Part shown: positions 1 to 9,143 of the stretch, piece after piece
Layout: each line of letters begins with the position of its first letter
How positions within the stretch are numbered: the stretch's first letter is position 1
Origin: Amycolatopsis endophytica
GTDB taxonomy: Bacteria > Actinomycetota > Actinomycetes > Mycobacteriales > Pseudonocardiaceae
Direction of reading: 5' to 3'
Assembly (NCBI RefSeq): GCF_013410405.1
Contig: NZ_JACCFK010000001.1
Span: forward strand, 2,728,001-2,792,000
Length of the DNA: 64,000 nt
Notes under the pieces: generated by a model
Database searches by the model: none
Seen by the model: only the letters and a program-made list of their open reading frames with translations
Told to the model about the DNA's origin: nothing
Position numbers and translations under genes: made by a program

Positions 1-397
1 GCCGGCGGCGCGCACCGTGTTCGTCGTCGAGAACGAGAACACCCATGTGGCTTCCCCGCCCGTCGAGGACGCTGTGATCTTCGGCGAGGCTATGCGGCGT
101 CCCGGCCGCGGCCGGCCGGCCGTGACATCGACACGCACGGGGTTCGCGATCATGAACAGCGTGCACCGCACCTCGAGGGGCCGCTCCATGCTCATGGACC
201 GCGCGACGCTGCTCGCCCACGAAGGTCAATGGGTGAACGAGCCCAACCCGACGAACGAGCACCTCGAAGCGCTCCTCCCGGACGAGGCCGACCTCTACAC
301 AGACCTGGTGGAGGGTGCCCTGGGCAGCTCCGTCCGGCTGGAGCAGGAACGCATCTCGTACGCCGCCATCCGGGAAGCCACCCGCCGGTACCACTGA
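1..397 (+). pseudogene. jetD: Remnant of Wadjet JetD (DUF3322/DUF2220 TOPRIM nuclease), C-terminal end, broken
   Basis: The reading frame enters from outside the window and ends at a TGA at 395-397. It carries the start of the JetD C-terminal domain (VFVVENENTHVASPP, then AVIFG) and its end (GFAIMNS, SMLMDRATLLAH, EADLYTDLVEG, VRLEQERISY). Between them about 15 residues are missing. The metal-binding core DIDTHG lies in another frame at 124-141, one base out of register with the following GFAI. JetD is the nuclease of the Wadjet (JetABCD) anti-plasmid system, in which this acidic motif is catalytic. The deletion plus frameshift therefore implies a dead gene. jetA-C, if present, lie left of the window. 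Family identity rests on motif recall; I am fairly sure of it. Confidence 0.75.
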
Positions 398-477
398 GCC
401 GGCCGGCCTCCTCCGTGTCAGCGGCCGTGTCAGGGTCGTGGCGGTCCCCTGTCAGCGCGGGCGCCGATGGTGGTCGC

Positions 478-1419
478 ATGAACACTCCAGCGATCGCGGT
501 CTCCGGACTGCGCAAGACGTTCGGGGACAAGGTCGTGCTCGACGGCATCGATTTCGAGGTCCGCGCGGGCTCGGTCTTCTCCCTGCTCGGCCCCAACGGG
601 GCGGGCAAGACGACAACGGTCAACGTGCTGACCACGTTGACGAAAGCCGACGGCGGGACGGTCCGCGTCGCCGGGCACGACATCGCCACCGAGGCCACGG
701 CGGTGCGCGCGGCGATCGGGGTCACCGGCCAGTTCGCTGCCGTGGACGAGCTGCTGACGGGTCAGGAGAACCTGCAGCTGATGGCCGACCTCAACCGCGC
801 CGTCACGGGCAGGGGCGATCGGATGGTCGCCGATCTGCTGGAACGCTTCGACCTGGTGGACTCGGCGCGCAAGCCCGCGTCGACGTACTCCGGTGGCATG
901 CGGCGGAAGCTCGACCTGGCGATGACGCTCGTCGGCCACCCGCGGATCATCTTTCTCGACGAGCCGACGACCGGGCTGGACCCCCGCAGTCGCCGCACCA
1001 TGTGGACGATCATCCGTGAGCTGGTGGCCGACGGCGTCACCATCTTCCTCACCACCCAGTACCTCGACGAGGCCGACCAGCTCGCCGACCGGATCGCGGT
1101 GCTGGACAAGGGCAGGCTCGTCGCCCAGGGGACCCCGGACGACCTGAAACGGCAGGTCCCCGGGACGCACGTCCGGCTCCGCTTCACCACCGTGGCCGAA
1201 CTCGACGCGGCCGCGCTGGCCTTCGCCGGCGCCACCCGCGACGACGAGGCACTGGCCCTGCGGGTGCCCAGCGACGGCGGATCGCAGTCGCTGCGTGCCT
1301 TGCTGGACAGGCTCGACGAGCACGCGATCAGCGCCGAGGAGTTCTCCGTCCACACCCCCGACCTCGATGACGTTTTCCTCGCCCTGACGGGCCACGACAC
1401 GGAGGCAGTCGCGCCATGA
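478..1419 (+). CDS. DrrA-type ABC exporter ATPase
   Basis: A 313-residue ATP-binding subunit of a daunorubicin-resistance-type (DrrAB) exporter, expected to power drug or lipid efflux at the inner face of the membrane. The Walker A motif GPNGAGKT lies at about residues 38-45, the signature YSGGM at about 137-141 and Walker B IIFLDEPTTGLD at about 157-168. The switch position reads TTQYLDEAD, with Gln instead of His, as is common in DrrA proteins. A C-terminal extension of about 90 residues is typical of the family. The ATG at 478 is chosen because the DrrA N-terminus starts there; upstream in-frame codons are atypical sequence. The stop overlaps the permease start (ATGA), so the two are translationally coupled. 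The substrate is unknown. Confidence 0.92.
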   Translation: MNTPAIAVSGLRKTFGDKVVLDGIDFEVRAGSVFSLLGPNGAGKTTTVNVLTTLTKADGGTVRVAGHDIATEATAVRAAIGVTGQFAAVDELLTGQENLQLMADLNRAVTGRGDRMVADLLERFDLVDSARKPASTYSGGMRRKLDLAMTLVGHPRIIFLDEPTTGLDPRSRRTMWTIIRELVADGVTIFLTTQYLDEADQLADRIAVLDKGRLVAQGTPDDLKRQVPGTHVRLRFTTVAELDAAALAFAGATRDDEALALRVPSDGGSQSLRALLDRLDEHAISAEEFSVHTPDLDDVFLALTGHDTEAVAP

Positions 1420-2165
1420 GCACCCAGTCCCACTCCCTGGTGATGTTGCGCCGCAACTTCAAGCACCTCGCCCGCAACCCGACCTCGGTGTTCAACGCGG
1501 TCCTGATGCCGATCGTGGTCATGCTGATGTTCGTGTACATGCTCGGCGACGCGTTCAGCGTCGGCGTCGACTACGTCGACTACGCGACACCGGGCCTCAT
1601 GCTGATGGCCGTCTGCTACGGGCTCGGCGGCGTGGCAACGTCGGTGAACTCCGATATGACGAAGGGGATCATCAACCGGTTCAAGGTCATGGACGTCTCC
1701 CGCGGCGCGGTCCTGACCGGGCACGCCGTCGCCAGTCTGCTGACCAACCTGATCGCCATCGTCGCGCTCGTGGGGGTGGCGTTGCTGCTGGGATTCAGCC
1801 CCGCGGCGGGTTTCCTCGACTGGCTCGGCGTGGCCGGGATGGTCGTGCTGCTCGGCCTCGCGGCCGGCTGGTTCACCATCGCGCTGGGCCTGGCGGCGAA
1901 GACCCCCGAAACCGCGGGCATGGCCGCCGTGCCGCTGGTGCTGCTGCCGTTCTTCAGCAGCGCGATCGTGCCGGCGGAGAAGATGGGGCCGGGTCTCCGG
2001 GAGTTCGCGGAGTACCAGCCCTTCACGCCGATCATCGAAACCCTGCGCGGGCTGCTCAACGGCGCGCCGTCCACCGGTTACGCGATCGCCGCCATCGCCT
2101 GGTGCCTCGGCATCGCCATCGTCGGGTACGCGTGGGCGCTGTCCACGTTCAAGAAGCGAGCGTGA
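1416..2165 (+). CDS. DrrB-type ABC-2 exporter permease
   Basis: A 249-residue integral membrane partner of the preceding ATPase, of the ABC-2/DrrB permease family. About six hydrophobic segments are visible: around residues 30-46, 55-75, 105-130, 138-160, 168-185 and 222-240. The short cytoplasmic N-terminus (MSTQSHSLVMLRRNFKHL) is typical of DrrB. The start overlaps the ATPase stop by four bases, giving one two-gene operon. Its last 17 bases overlap the last bases of the convergent SARP regulator on the other strand, leaving no room for a terminator between them. Whether that regulator controls the exporter cannot be told from sequence. Confidence 0.9.
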   Translation: MSTQSHSLVMLRRNFKHLARNPTSVFNAVLMPIVVMLMFVYMLGDAFSVGVDYVDYATPGLMLMAVCYGLGGVATSVNSDMTKGIINRFKVMDVSRGAVLTGHAVASLLTNLIAIVALVGVALLLGFSPAAGFLDWLGVAGMVVLLGLAAGWFTIALGLAAKTPETAGMAAVPLVLLPFFSSAIVPAEKMGPGLREFAEYQPFTPIIETLRGLLNGAPSTGYAIAAIAWCLGIAIVGYAWALSTFKKRA

Positions 2166-5100
2166 CCTCGACGAGCTGGTTCCAGTTCGTCTCCGCACCC
2201 TCCCCGGCCGCCTCGGCGTACCTCGTGTCGCCGAGGCGGCTTCGCGCTGCCTGCTCGATCCGCGCCACGTCCGGAAGGGACCGGTCCTGCAGTCCGCGGA
2301 CCGCGGCGCTCGCCGCGAGCAGCCGCGCCGCCTGCTCGTACTGTTCCTGCCGCAGGGCCAGATCCGCGACACCGATGAGGACCAGCGCGATCACCGGCGG
2401 ATGCCCCGCCTCGGTCGCGGCCGCACAGGCCGCGGCGCGGTGCCGGCGCGACTCGGCGAGATCGTCGGCGAGGTAACCCCGCGCGTCGCAGGTGATGGCG
2501 CGGATGTTCGCCTGTTTCGCTTCCTCGCCCGGCAGAGACGTGGCGGAATCGAGCTGCCGGACCGCTTCCGCCGAGTCGCCCCGCCAGCGGGCGAGGTCCG
2601 CCTCCGCGAGCGCCAGGATCACCAGCGCGCTCGGCCACGTGACCCGTTTCCCGCACCGCTGGGCTTCCGCCAAGGCGGCCGCGCTCGCTTCCTCTTCGCC
2701 CTGCAGCCAGTACAGCTGGGCCTGCCGCGCCCGCAGCCGGATGACGTCCTCGGTGGAACCGACTTCGGTGACGACCGCGACCGCCTGTTCGTAGTACTCA
2801 CAGGCCGCGGCGAAGTCGCCGCGGGTGGCCATCCGTTCGGCCAGCTCGCCCAGGGCGAACGAGATCCCGAACCGCTCGCCCAGCGCCCGGAACTCGGCGA
2901 GCGCCGTCTCCAGGTACGTGTCCGCTTCCCGGCCGGGGTGACCGAGCACGATCCGAATCTTGCCGAGGTGCAACCGCGCCAGCGCGCGCGCCCACGGATC
3001 CTCGTTGTCCAGCAACGATTCCCACGCGGGAATGACCTCCTCCGGCGCCCGCAACATGCGCTCCAGCGGGACGACCAAGCCGATCAGCGGGTGCACGTCC
3101 GCGTTGCGCGTGCCGATCTCGTACGCCTTGTGGATCCACTCCGCCACGAGGCGCTCGTCGCCGAGACCGGAACTCATGAACTGCACGACGAGCCCGTACA
3201 CCATGGCCCGGATCTCGTCGGGAACCTCCCCCGGCAGGTCGATGGCCGCCCGGATCAGCTCCATGCCTTCGGCCCGGTGCCCGCTGAGCCACCAGTACCA
3301 GCCCGCCGCCGCCGCGAGCCGCATCGCCGGTCGCGCCTCGCCCGCCGCGAGCGCGCCCCGCATCGCGGCGCTGATGTTGTCGTGCTCGGCGGTGAGCGTG
3401 GCGAGCCAGGCCACCTGGTCCGCGCGGCGGAGCCGTTGGTCCGCGGCCTCGTTGAGCCCCGTGAAGTAGGCGAGGTGCGCCCGGCGCGCCAGTTCCGTCT
3501 CGCCCGCCTCGGCCAGGCGTTGCGCGGCGTACTCCTTGATGGTGCCGAGCATCCGGTAGCGTGGCGCGTCCCCTCCGGCGGCGACCAGCAGTGATTTCTC
3601 GGTCAGCGCGGTGAGCAGGTCGAGAACGTCCTCCGGCTCGACGGCTTCGCCCGCGCAGACCTGTTCGGCCGCTTCCAGACTCGCGCCGCCCGAGAACACC
3701 GAGAGCCTGCGCAGGACCGTCCGTTCCGCGCCGGTCAGCAGTTCCCAGCTCCAGTCGACCATCGCGCGCAGCGTCCGGTGCCGGGGCAACGCGGCGCGGC
3801 TGCCGCCGGTGAGCAGACGGAACCGGTCGTCGAGCCGCTTGGCGAGCTGGTCGAGGGACATGGTGCGCAACCGGGCCGCGGCCAGTTCGATCGCCAGAGG
3901 CATCCCGTCCAGCGCCCGGCAGACGCGCAGCAGTGTCGACGAGGTACGGGCGTCGAGTCGGAGGTCCTTGCGCACCGCGCCGGCCCGCTCCCGCAGCAGC
4001 CGGACCGCGGGCGCGGCCTCGATCGCTTCGGATCCGGCGTCCCCGTCCGGCAGGGCCAGCGGCGCGACCGGCCACAGCGCCTCACCGGTGATGCCGAGCG
4101 GTTCCCTGCTCGTGGCCAGTATCCGCAGCCGGCGGCACTCCCCGAGCAGCCGGTGGGTGAACTTCGCCGCCGACTCGATCACGTGCTCGCAGTTGTCCAA
4201 AACCAGCAGCGTCTCCCGCTCGCGGAGCGCCGCGACGAGTCGCTCCGTCGGCTCCACGTTCGACGCGTCGACGAACAGCGCGTCCCGGAGATCGAGCCCC
4301 GCGAGCGTCGCCTGTGCGATGTTGTTCTCGCTGCCCCCGAGGCCGCTCGCCTTGTCGCCGTCCGCGGCGACGGGGGCCAGCTCCACCAGCCAGACCCCGT
4401 CGCGCAGGTCCCCGAGCAGGGTGCGCGCGGTCTCCGTGGCCAGCCGGGTCTTGCCCGAGCCACCCGGCCCGATCAGGGTGGTGAGCCGGTGCCCGGCCAC
4501 GAGTTCCCGGACCGCGGCGACGTCCGCCTCCTTACCGACGTAACTGGTCAGCTCGGCGCGCACATTGGTCCGTCGAGGTTCCTCCCGCCGCCCCAGCTCG
4601 CCCCGCAGCAGCGCGACGTGCACCTCGGACAGCTCCGGTGACGGGTCGACGCCCAGCTCTTCGGCCAGCGCTTCGCGCGTGCGCTGGTACACGAGCAGCG
4701 CGTCGGCGTCCCGCCCGGCCGCGACGAGGGCACGCATCAGCGCGGCGGCGAGCCGTTCCCGCATCGGATGAGCGGCCGCCACGTCGGTCAGCTCCGCGAC
4801 GACCTCCGCACCGCGACCGAGGCCCACCTCGATCTCGAACCGGTCCTCCAGCGCGGTCAGGCGCAGCCCTTCGAGCCGGGTGACGACGGCGTCGAAGGCC
4901 GCGCTCTCCGTGAGATCGATGTCCTGCATCGGAGCGCCGCGCCACAGGGAAAGGGCTTCCCGCAGCAGCTTCGCCCGCCGCGGCCCCTCATCGTCGCGGG
5001 CCAGGCCGACGAGCCGTTCGAACCGCACCGCGTCGACGGCGTCGGGTTCGACCATCAGCCGGTAGCCGCCGGTCTGCCCCTCGACCAGCCCGTCGGGCAG

Positions 5101-5319
5101 CGCCTTCCGCAGCCGGGAAACCAGACGCTGCAACGCGTTCGCCGCTTCCGCTGGCGGCTGCTCACCCCAGATCCAGTCGACGAGCGTCGCCTTCGGAACC
5201 ACCCGCCCCGGCTCCAGCGCGAGAGCGGCCACCAGCGCACGCAACCGGGCGCCCGGCACGTCGGCGAAAGCGCCCTCCGCCGTGCGAACCTCGAACGGTC
5301 CCAGCATCCCGATCTGCAC
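2149..5319 (-). CDS. AfsR/SARP-type transcriptional regulator with NB-ARC and TPR-like domains
   Basis: A 1056-residue regulator. Residues 1-95 form an OmpR-like winged-helix DNA-binding domain beginning GMLGPFEVRTAEG. Residues about 100-245 are the bacterial transcriptional activation (BTAD) domain. An NB-ARC/AAA ATPase follows, with P-loop GPGGSGKTRLA near residue 285 and a Walker B LLVLDNCEHV near 375. The C-terminal ~450 residues are helical, TPR-like repeats. Such proteins activate secondary-metabolism or stress genes after sensing through the NTPase/TPR part. The start is a GTG at 5319; an ATG four codons later (GMLG) is possible. It is convergent with the DrrAB operon and is followed upstream by a broken gene, so no target is obvious. 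Confidence 0.9.
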   Translation of the reverse strand: MQIGMLGPFEVRTAEGAFADVPGARLRALVAALALEPGRVVPKATLVDWIWGEQPPAEAANALQRLVSRLRKALPDGLVEGQTGGYRLMVEPDAVDAVRFERLVGLARDDEGPRRAKLLREALSLWRGAPMQDIDLTESAAFDAVVTRLEGLRLTALEDRFEIEVGLGRGAEVVAELTDVAAAHPMRERLAAALMRALVAAGRDADALLVYQRTREALAEELGVDPSPELSEVHVALLRGELGRREEPRRTNVRAELTSYVGKEADVAAVRELVAGHRLTTLIGPGGSGKTRLATETARTLLGDLRDGVWLVELAPVAADGDKASGLGGSENNIAQATLAGLDLRDALFVDASNVEPTERLVAALRERETLLVLDNCEHVIESAAKFTHRLLGECRRLRILATSREPLGITGEALWPVAPLALPDGDAGSEAIEAAPAVRLLRERAGAVRKDLRLDARTSSTLLRVCRALDGMPLAIELAAARLRTMSLDQLAKRLDDRFRLLTGGSRAALPRHRTLRAMVDWSWELLTGAERTVLRRLSVFSGGASLEAAEQVCAGEAVEPEDVLDLLTALTEKSLLVAAGGDAPRYRMLGTIKEYAAQRLAEAGETELARRAHLAYFTGLNEAADQRLRRADQVAWLATLTAEHDNISAAMRGALAAGEARPAMRLAAAAGWYWWLSGHRAEGMELIRAAIDLPGEVPDEIRAMVYGLVVQFMSSGLGDERLVAEWIHKAYEIGTRNADVHPLIGLVVPLERMLRAPEEVIPAWESLLDNEDPWARALARLHLGKIRIVLGHPGREADTYLETALAEFRALGERFGISFALGELAERMATRGDFAAACEYYEQAVAVVTEVGSTEDVIRLRARQAQLYWLQGEEEASAAALAEAQRCGKRVTWPSALVILALAEADLARWRGDSAEAVRQLDSATSLPGEEAKQANIRAITCDARGYLADDLAESRRHRAAACAAATEAGHPPVIALVLIGVADLALRQEQYEQAARLLAASAAVRGLQDRSLPDVARIEQAARSRLGDTRYAEAAGEGAETNWNQLVEVTLAS

Positions 5320-5377
5320 GTGCTGATTTTGCCACGAGGTACCGACAGGTCTCCTTTCGCTGATGGTCAGGCGCCGG

Positions 5378-5769
5378 TCAGAGCTTGCTTTCGCGCGTCC
5401 GCCACCTGGCGCGGCTTCCGGCGAGCGCCGCGAGACCCGCCGGGACCGCCGTGGCCACGTAGATCCGCCCGCTCCACCGGTGCGCCGCAGGCCGGGTCCG
5501 CCGCAGCCACGGCCACAGTTGCAGCGCCGCGGTCACCAGCACGACGCTGCCCAGCAGGATGCGCGTCACCAGCAGCGGGTAGTGGAACCCACGTCCGGAC
5601 GTGTCGGCACACGTGATCGCGCCGGGTCCAGCCCGAGGTAGGGCGGCAGTGCGCAGGCGAGGAAAGCGACCGTGACGAGCCCGAGTCCGATGAGCGGCGG
5701 GCGGATCCGCGTCGGAGCACCCGTACCGGCAGTCTTCGCGGAGCGGGTGCGGAGATCCCTGCGGCGCAC
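5378..5769 (-). pseudogene. Truncated, frameshifted DUF2306 membrane protein
   Basis: Two frames on the minus strand together give the first third of a DUF2306 predicted membrane protein. The N-terminal frame (from 5769) reads RPPLIGLGLVTVAFLACALPPYLGLDPARSRVP. A shift near 5580-5600 then leads into FHYPLLVTRILLGSVVL, followed by LQLWPWLRR and AAHRWSGRIYV. The reading frame ends at 5378 after a non-homologous tail. Normal members continue with several more membrane helices, which are absent. One frameshift plus a 3' truncation makes a functional product unlikely. Confidence 0.7.
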
Positions 5770-5794
5770 CGGCCGGTTCGCGGTCGGGTTGTCC

Positions 5795-7240
5795 CTACCG
5801 CCGGATCAGGAACGGCTCCAGCAGGCCCGGTTCCGCGGCGTCCGCCAGTGCGACCGCTTCCGTCGCCGGAATGTCGACACCCGTGTAGTGCTGCCTGCCC
5901 GCCGCCGTGGTCGCGGTCAGCGACAGGAGTCCCGCGCGCCGCTGGAAGAACGACCGGTGGAACACCCAGCCGATCACACCGTCCGTCGACAGCACCTGCC
6001 GCCGCCGCACCAGGCTGCCCTGCCGGAACACCAGTTTCCCGCCGGTCAGCGCGTGCCCGAGGTTGCGGTAGCGGTCCTCGGCCAGCAGCGCGCCGGCCGG
6101 GAACAGGACGAGCGCGACCTGCCACGGCCACGCCGGCCAGTCCGCGAGCCGCCACAGCACCACGAGCGCTGCCGTCACCCCCGTCGCGAACAGAAACGCC
6201 CTGGTGTACCGGCGGAGGTGAGCCCGCGGGCCGTGCCTGGTCAGCTCGTCCGACGAAGCCGCCGGGTCGTCCAGGACATCGCTCACGACGCGATGCGCCA
6301 CCGGCCGTGGCGCGGGCGGCAGCAGCACCGAACTGCTGTGCTCACCGCGCAGCCCCGTCGTGATCGCCGAGCACCGTGCGCCTTTCGCGGCCCGCAGCAG
6401 CAGCGGTTCGCTGATCTCGGCCCCGCGCAGACGGCGCAGTTCGATCGTGGTCTGCCGGGTGGTGAGCAGGCCACGCGTCACCCGCAGCGTGCCCTCGCCG
6501 CGCGCCAGCCGGAAGTTCCAGAACGCGAGGACGTACGCGACCACCGACAACACGGACACCAGCACCGCGGTCAGCACCACCAGCCCGATCACCAGGACCC
6601 ACACCGGCGCCGACGCGACCCGCCCCAGAAACGACTGGAGCATCCCGAAATCGTCCTCGTCGAGGCGCACCTCGTTGAACAGGTTGGCCAGCGACCCGAC
6701 CACGACACCGATCGCGGCGATCCCGGACAGCGTGAACGGACCGAACCGCACCCACGACGGCTGCAGTTCGGCCAGCACGTCGACCAGCCCCGCGGTCGGC
6801 TCGGTGCGCCGGTGCAGCAGCTCTTCGCGCAACCGCGACGCCTCCGCCGTCGCCAGCGAGTCGAGCGTGACACCCTCCGACCCCGTCCGGTCGGCGCGCC
6901 CGGTGCCGATCACGACCCGGCTCAGTCCGAGAATCCGTTGCAGGGGACGGGAAGTCAGGTCCACCGTGCGGATCCGGTCCCGCGGCACGGACAGTTCCTT
7001 GCGGCTGAGCAGGCCGCGCCGCACGCGGACGTGGTCGGCGGTGATCTGGTAGGTCGTGGTGAACCAGCGCAGCAAGCCGGCCGCGATCGCCAGGCCCAGG
7101 CCGACGAGACTCCAGATCTGGCCCTGCCCGCCGCGGCCGATGAACAGCACACCGATCAGCACGGGCAGCAGTCGCACGACCTCTTGGACCGGGTGGACCG
7201 CGAGCATGCGCGCGTTCAGGCGGTTCCACTCGCCGTTCAC
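5795..7240 (-). CDS. Bacterial PH-domain (DUF304, YdbT-like) membrane protein
   Basis: A 481-residue membrane protein of the bPH2/YdbT type. Hydrophobic segments occur near residues 20-60, 180-205, 225-250 and 370-410. They are separated by PH-like repeats containing YQITADHVRVRRGLLSRKELSVP and similar 'RVTRGLL...RQTTIELRRL' blocks, giving about three copies of the domain. These proteins sit in the cell envelope; their biochemical role is not established. The start is a GTG at 7240 overlapping the stop of the upstream PH-domain gene (GTGA), so the two are co-translated. The pairing of a short and a long PH-domain protein matches the ydbS-ydbT arrangement of Firmicutes. Confidence 0.85.
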   Translation of the reverse strand: MNGEWNRLNARMLAVHPVQEVVRLLPVLIGVLFIGRGGQGQIWSLVGLGLAIAAGLLRWFTTTYQITADHVRVRRGLLSRKELSVPRDRIRTVDLTSRPLQRILGLSRVVIGTGRADRTGSEGVTLDSLATAEASRLREELLHRRTEPTAGLVDVLAELQPSWVRFGPFTLSGIAAIGVVVGSLANLFNEVRLDEDDFGMLQSFLGRVASAPVWVLVIGLVVLTAVLVSVLSVVAYVLAFWNFRLARGEGTLRVTRGLLTTRQTTIELRRLRGAEISEPLLLRAAKGARCSAITTGLRGEHSSSVLLPPAPRPVAHRVVSDVLDDPAASSDELTRHGPRAHLRRYTRAFLFATGVTAALVVLWRLADWPAWPWQVALVLFPAGALLAEDRYRNLGHALTGGKLVFRQGSLVRRRQVLSTDGVIGWVFHRSFFQRRAGLLSLTATTAAGRQHYTGVDIPATEAVALADAAEPGLLEPFLIRR

Positions 7241-7725
7241 GTCGCGTCCCCTGGCGTGTCCTGCGTGTTGGTCGCCAGTTCCTGGGTCAGGCGCTGGGCG
7301 AGGTCGTAGTCCAGGCCGTGGATCTGCACCGGACCACGCGCCGACGCCGTCGTGACCGTCAGATTCGCCAGCCCGAACAGCCGCTCCAGCGGACCGCGCT
7401 CGGTGTCGACCGTCTGGATCCGGGACACCGGCGCGATCCGGCGCTCCTGGTTGATCCATCCGGACTGTGTGTAGACGACCTGGGCCGTGGTCTCCCACCG
7501 GTGCACGCGGAACCGCCACCGTGGCATGACCGCCAGGTGCGCGATCGCCAGCACCGCGGTGACGACCAGGACGACGACGAGCGGGAACCAGCCGGTCAGC
7601 GCGAGCCACACGCCTTCACCGGCGAGGACGACGACCCAGCCGATCGCCGCCCGCGCGGTCCAGAACGGCACGGCCTTGCGACTGACGAGGTTCGCGGGCG
7701 GGCGCAGATCGACAACGGCGTTCAC
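7237..7725 (-). CDS. PH-domain (DUF304, YdbS-like) membrane protein
   Basis: A 162-residue protein with two membrane segments (about residues 25-65) and one C-terminal PH-like domain (QSGWINQERRIAPVSRIQTVD, then RLFGLANLTVTTASA). It is the short partner of the adjacent 481-residue protein, with a four-base overlap between the genes. The GTG at 7725 (VNAVVDLRPP) is chosen because homology-like sequence begins there and upstream codons would be atypical. It lies 40 bases after the TetR stop, so it may share the transcript of the SGNH hydrolase and TetR genes. Function is unknown. Confidence 0.8.
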   Translation of the reverse strand: MNAVVDLRPPANLVSRKAVPFWTARAAIGWVVVLAGEGVWLALTGWFPLVVVLVVTAVLAIAHLAVMPRWRFRVHRWETTAQVVYTQSGWINQERRIAPVSRIQTVDTERGPLERLFGLANLTVTTASARGPVQIHGLDYDLAQRLTQELATNTQDTPGDAT

Positions 7726-7765
7726 GGGACCACTCTGCCAGCCCGGCGGCCCGGATGTCCGGAAG

Positions 7766-8332
7766 TCACGGCCGCAGGTACGTGTTGAGCGTGACGGCGA
7801 GCGTGTGCTCCACATCGGCGGACTCGGCGGCCGACGCGAGTCCGCCGCGCAGCCACAGTGCCGCGAGGCCGTGCAGCGCCGCCCACAGTGACGCGGCCAG
7901 CGGGCGAGACGCCGTTCCCCGGCGCCAGCCGACCTCCTGAGCCCGGGTCACGAGGTCCAGGAACTGCTCGAACACCGCGCCGCTCACCCTCGCCAGCCCG
8001 GGGTCCCGCACGTCGATCAGGTCGGGCCGGAACATCAGCTCGAACATCGCCGGGTTTTCCAGCGCGAAGTCGAGGTAACGACGGCACGCGGTCAGCAACC
8101 GTTGCTGCGGACCGTTTTCCGGCAGGTCGGCGGCGCGCCGGTGCAGTTCCGCGAATCCGGACGCCGCCACGGCCGCGAGCAGTTCGGATCGCCCGGCGAA
8201 GTGCCGCAGCGGAGCGCCGTGCGAAACGCCTGCCTCGCGCGCGATCCGGCGGAGGGTCACGGCTTCGACGCCCTCGCTCGTGAGAACGGCGACGGCGCTG
8301 CCGATCAGGCGTTGCCGGGGATCGTTTTCCAC
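7766..8332 (-). CDS. TetR/AcrR family regulator
   Basis: A 188-residue repressor-type protein. The N-terminal helix-turn-helix covers about residues 10-55 (VTLRRIAREAGVSHGAPLRHF, then RSELLAAV). The rest is an all-helical ligand domain with WAALHGLAALWLRGG near the end. The GTG at 8332 (VENDPRQRLIGSAV) gives the usual short lead into the first helix. The start lies inside the end of the SGNH hydrolase gene (28-base overlap), so the two form one operon. The likely targets are the palindromes ahead of that operon at 9144-9181, which would mean autoregulation. The inducer is unknown. Confidence 0.88.
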   Translation of the reverse strand: MENDPRQRLIGSAVAVLTSEGVEAVTLRRIAREAGVSHGAPLRHFAGRSELLAAVAASGFAELHRRAADLPENGPQQRLLTACRRYLDFALENPAMFELMFRPDLIDVRDPGLARVSGAVFEQFLDLVTRAQEVGWRRGTASRPLAASLWAALHGLAALWLRGGLASAAESADVEHTLAVTLNTYLRP

Positions 8333-9114
8333 AGGGCCAACTCGTCGGCGATGACGGGCAGCAGGTCGGGGCGCTTCGGCGCGAAGCCGTCGCCGGGGGA
8401 ACGGCCGGTGAACCAGTTGCGCGTGCGTGTTGCCATCACCGGCAGCACCTCCCGCCACACCCAGCCGACGTGCCCGCGCAGGCCGGGGCGCAGCGGATCA
8501 CCGGGCAACGGTTCGAGCCACGCCGGCTCGTAGTCGACGCCCAGCCGGGTCAGCAGGTGCGCGGCGAGCCTGCGGTGGCCGTACTCGGACAGGTGCAGCC
8601 GGTCAGGGCCGAAGTACCGCAGGTCGTCGACCGCCTCCTCACCCCACAGGTCGACCACCTGGGCGCCGTACCTGGCCGCCGAGGTGTGGATGGCCTCGTT
8701 GAGCGCCTCCAGGCGGCGGCGGATGCGCAGCAGGCCCGGCACCCGGCCGGAGATGTCGCTGAGGGTGAAGACGACGACGGTGGGCGTGTTCCGGGTGAGC
8801 ATCCGGATCGCCGCGTCCACCCGTTTCGCGACGACCTCCGCGCGGTACGTGCGGGTCATGACGTCGTTGGCGCCGCCGAAGAGCGCCACCAGGTCCGGCT
8901 GGAGGTCCAGCGCCGACGGGATCTGCTCGACGATGATCTGGTCCAGGCGACGGCCGCGCACGGCCAGGTTGGCGTAGCGGAACGCCGGATCGTCCGCGGC
9001 CAGTGTGGCGGCGGCGAGGTCGGCCCAGCCCCGGAAGATGTTGGTGCCGGGGTAGGGGTCGTGGAGTCCCTCGGCGCAGCTGTCGCCCACGGCGACGAAC
9101 CTCTGGTAGCCCAT
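8305..9114 (-). CDS. SGNH/GDSL-family hydrolase (lipase/esterase-like)
   Basis: A 269-residue SGNH hydrolase. Block I (VAVGDSCAEGLHDP, catalytic Ser), block III (FGGANDV, oxyanion Asn) and the C-terminal catalytic pair (DRLHLSEYGH, Asp/His) are all visible. No signal peptide is seen, so it is predicted cytoplasmic. The ATG at 9114 is preferred over one five codons upstream because GGAGGG lies seven bases before it. The gene leads an operon with a TetR gene whose start it overlaps. Two palindromic sites lie in its 103-base promoter region. The substrate is unknown; esterified lipids or acylated sugars are usual for the family. Confidence 0.88.
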   Translation of the reverse strand: MGYQRFVAVGDSCAEGLHDPYPGTNIFRGWADLAAATLAADDPAFRYANLAVRGRRLDQIIVEQIPSALDLQPDLVALFGGANDVMTRTYRAEVVAKRVDAAIRMLTRNTPTVVVFTLSDISGRVPGLLRIRRRLEALNEAIHTSAARYGAQVVDLWGEEAVDDLRYFGPDRLHLSEYGHRRLAAHLLTRLGVDYEPAWLEPLPGDPLRPGLRGHVGWVWREVLPVMATRTRNWFTGRSPGDGFAPKRPDLLPVIADELALWKTIPGNA

Positions 9115-9143
9115 GCAACCCTCCGACATCCGCTGTTCACCCG

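Noticed and set aside
478..5319. Antibiotic biosynthetic cluster suggested by DrrAB plus SARP regulator
   Set aside because: No synthase, synthetase or tailoring gene lies within reach. The exporter and regulator alone do not make a cluster.
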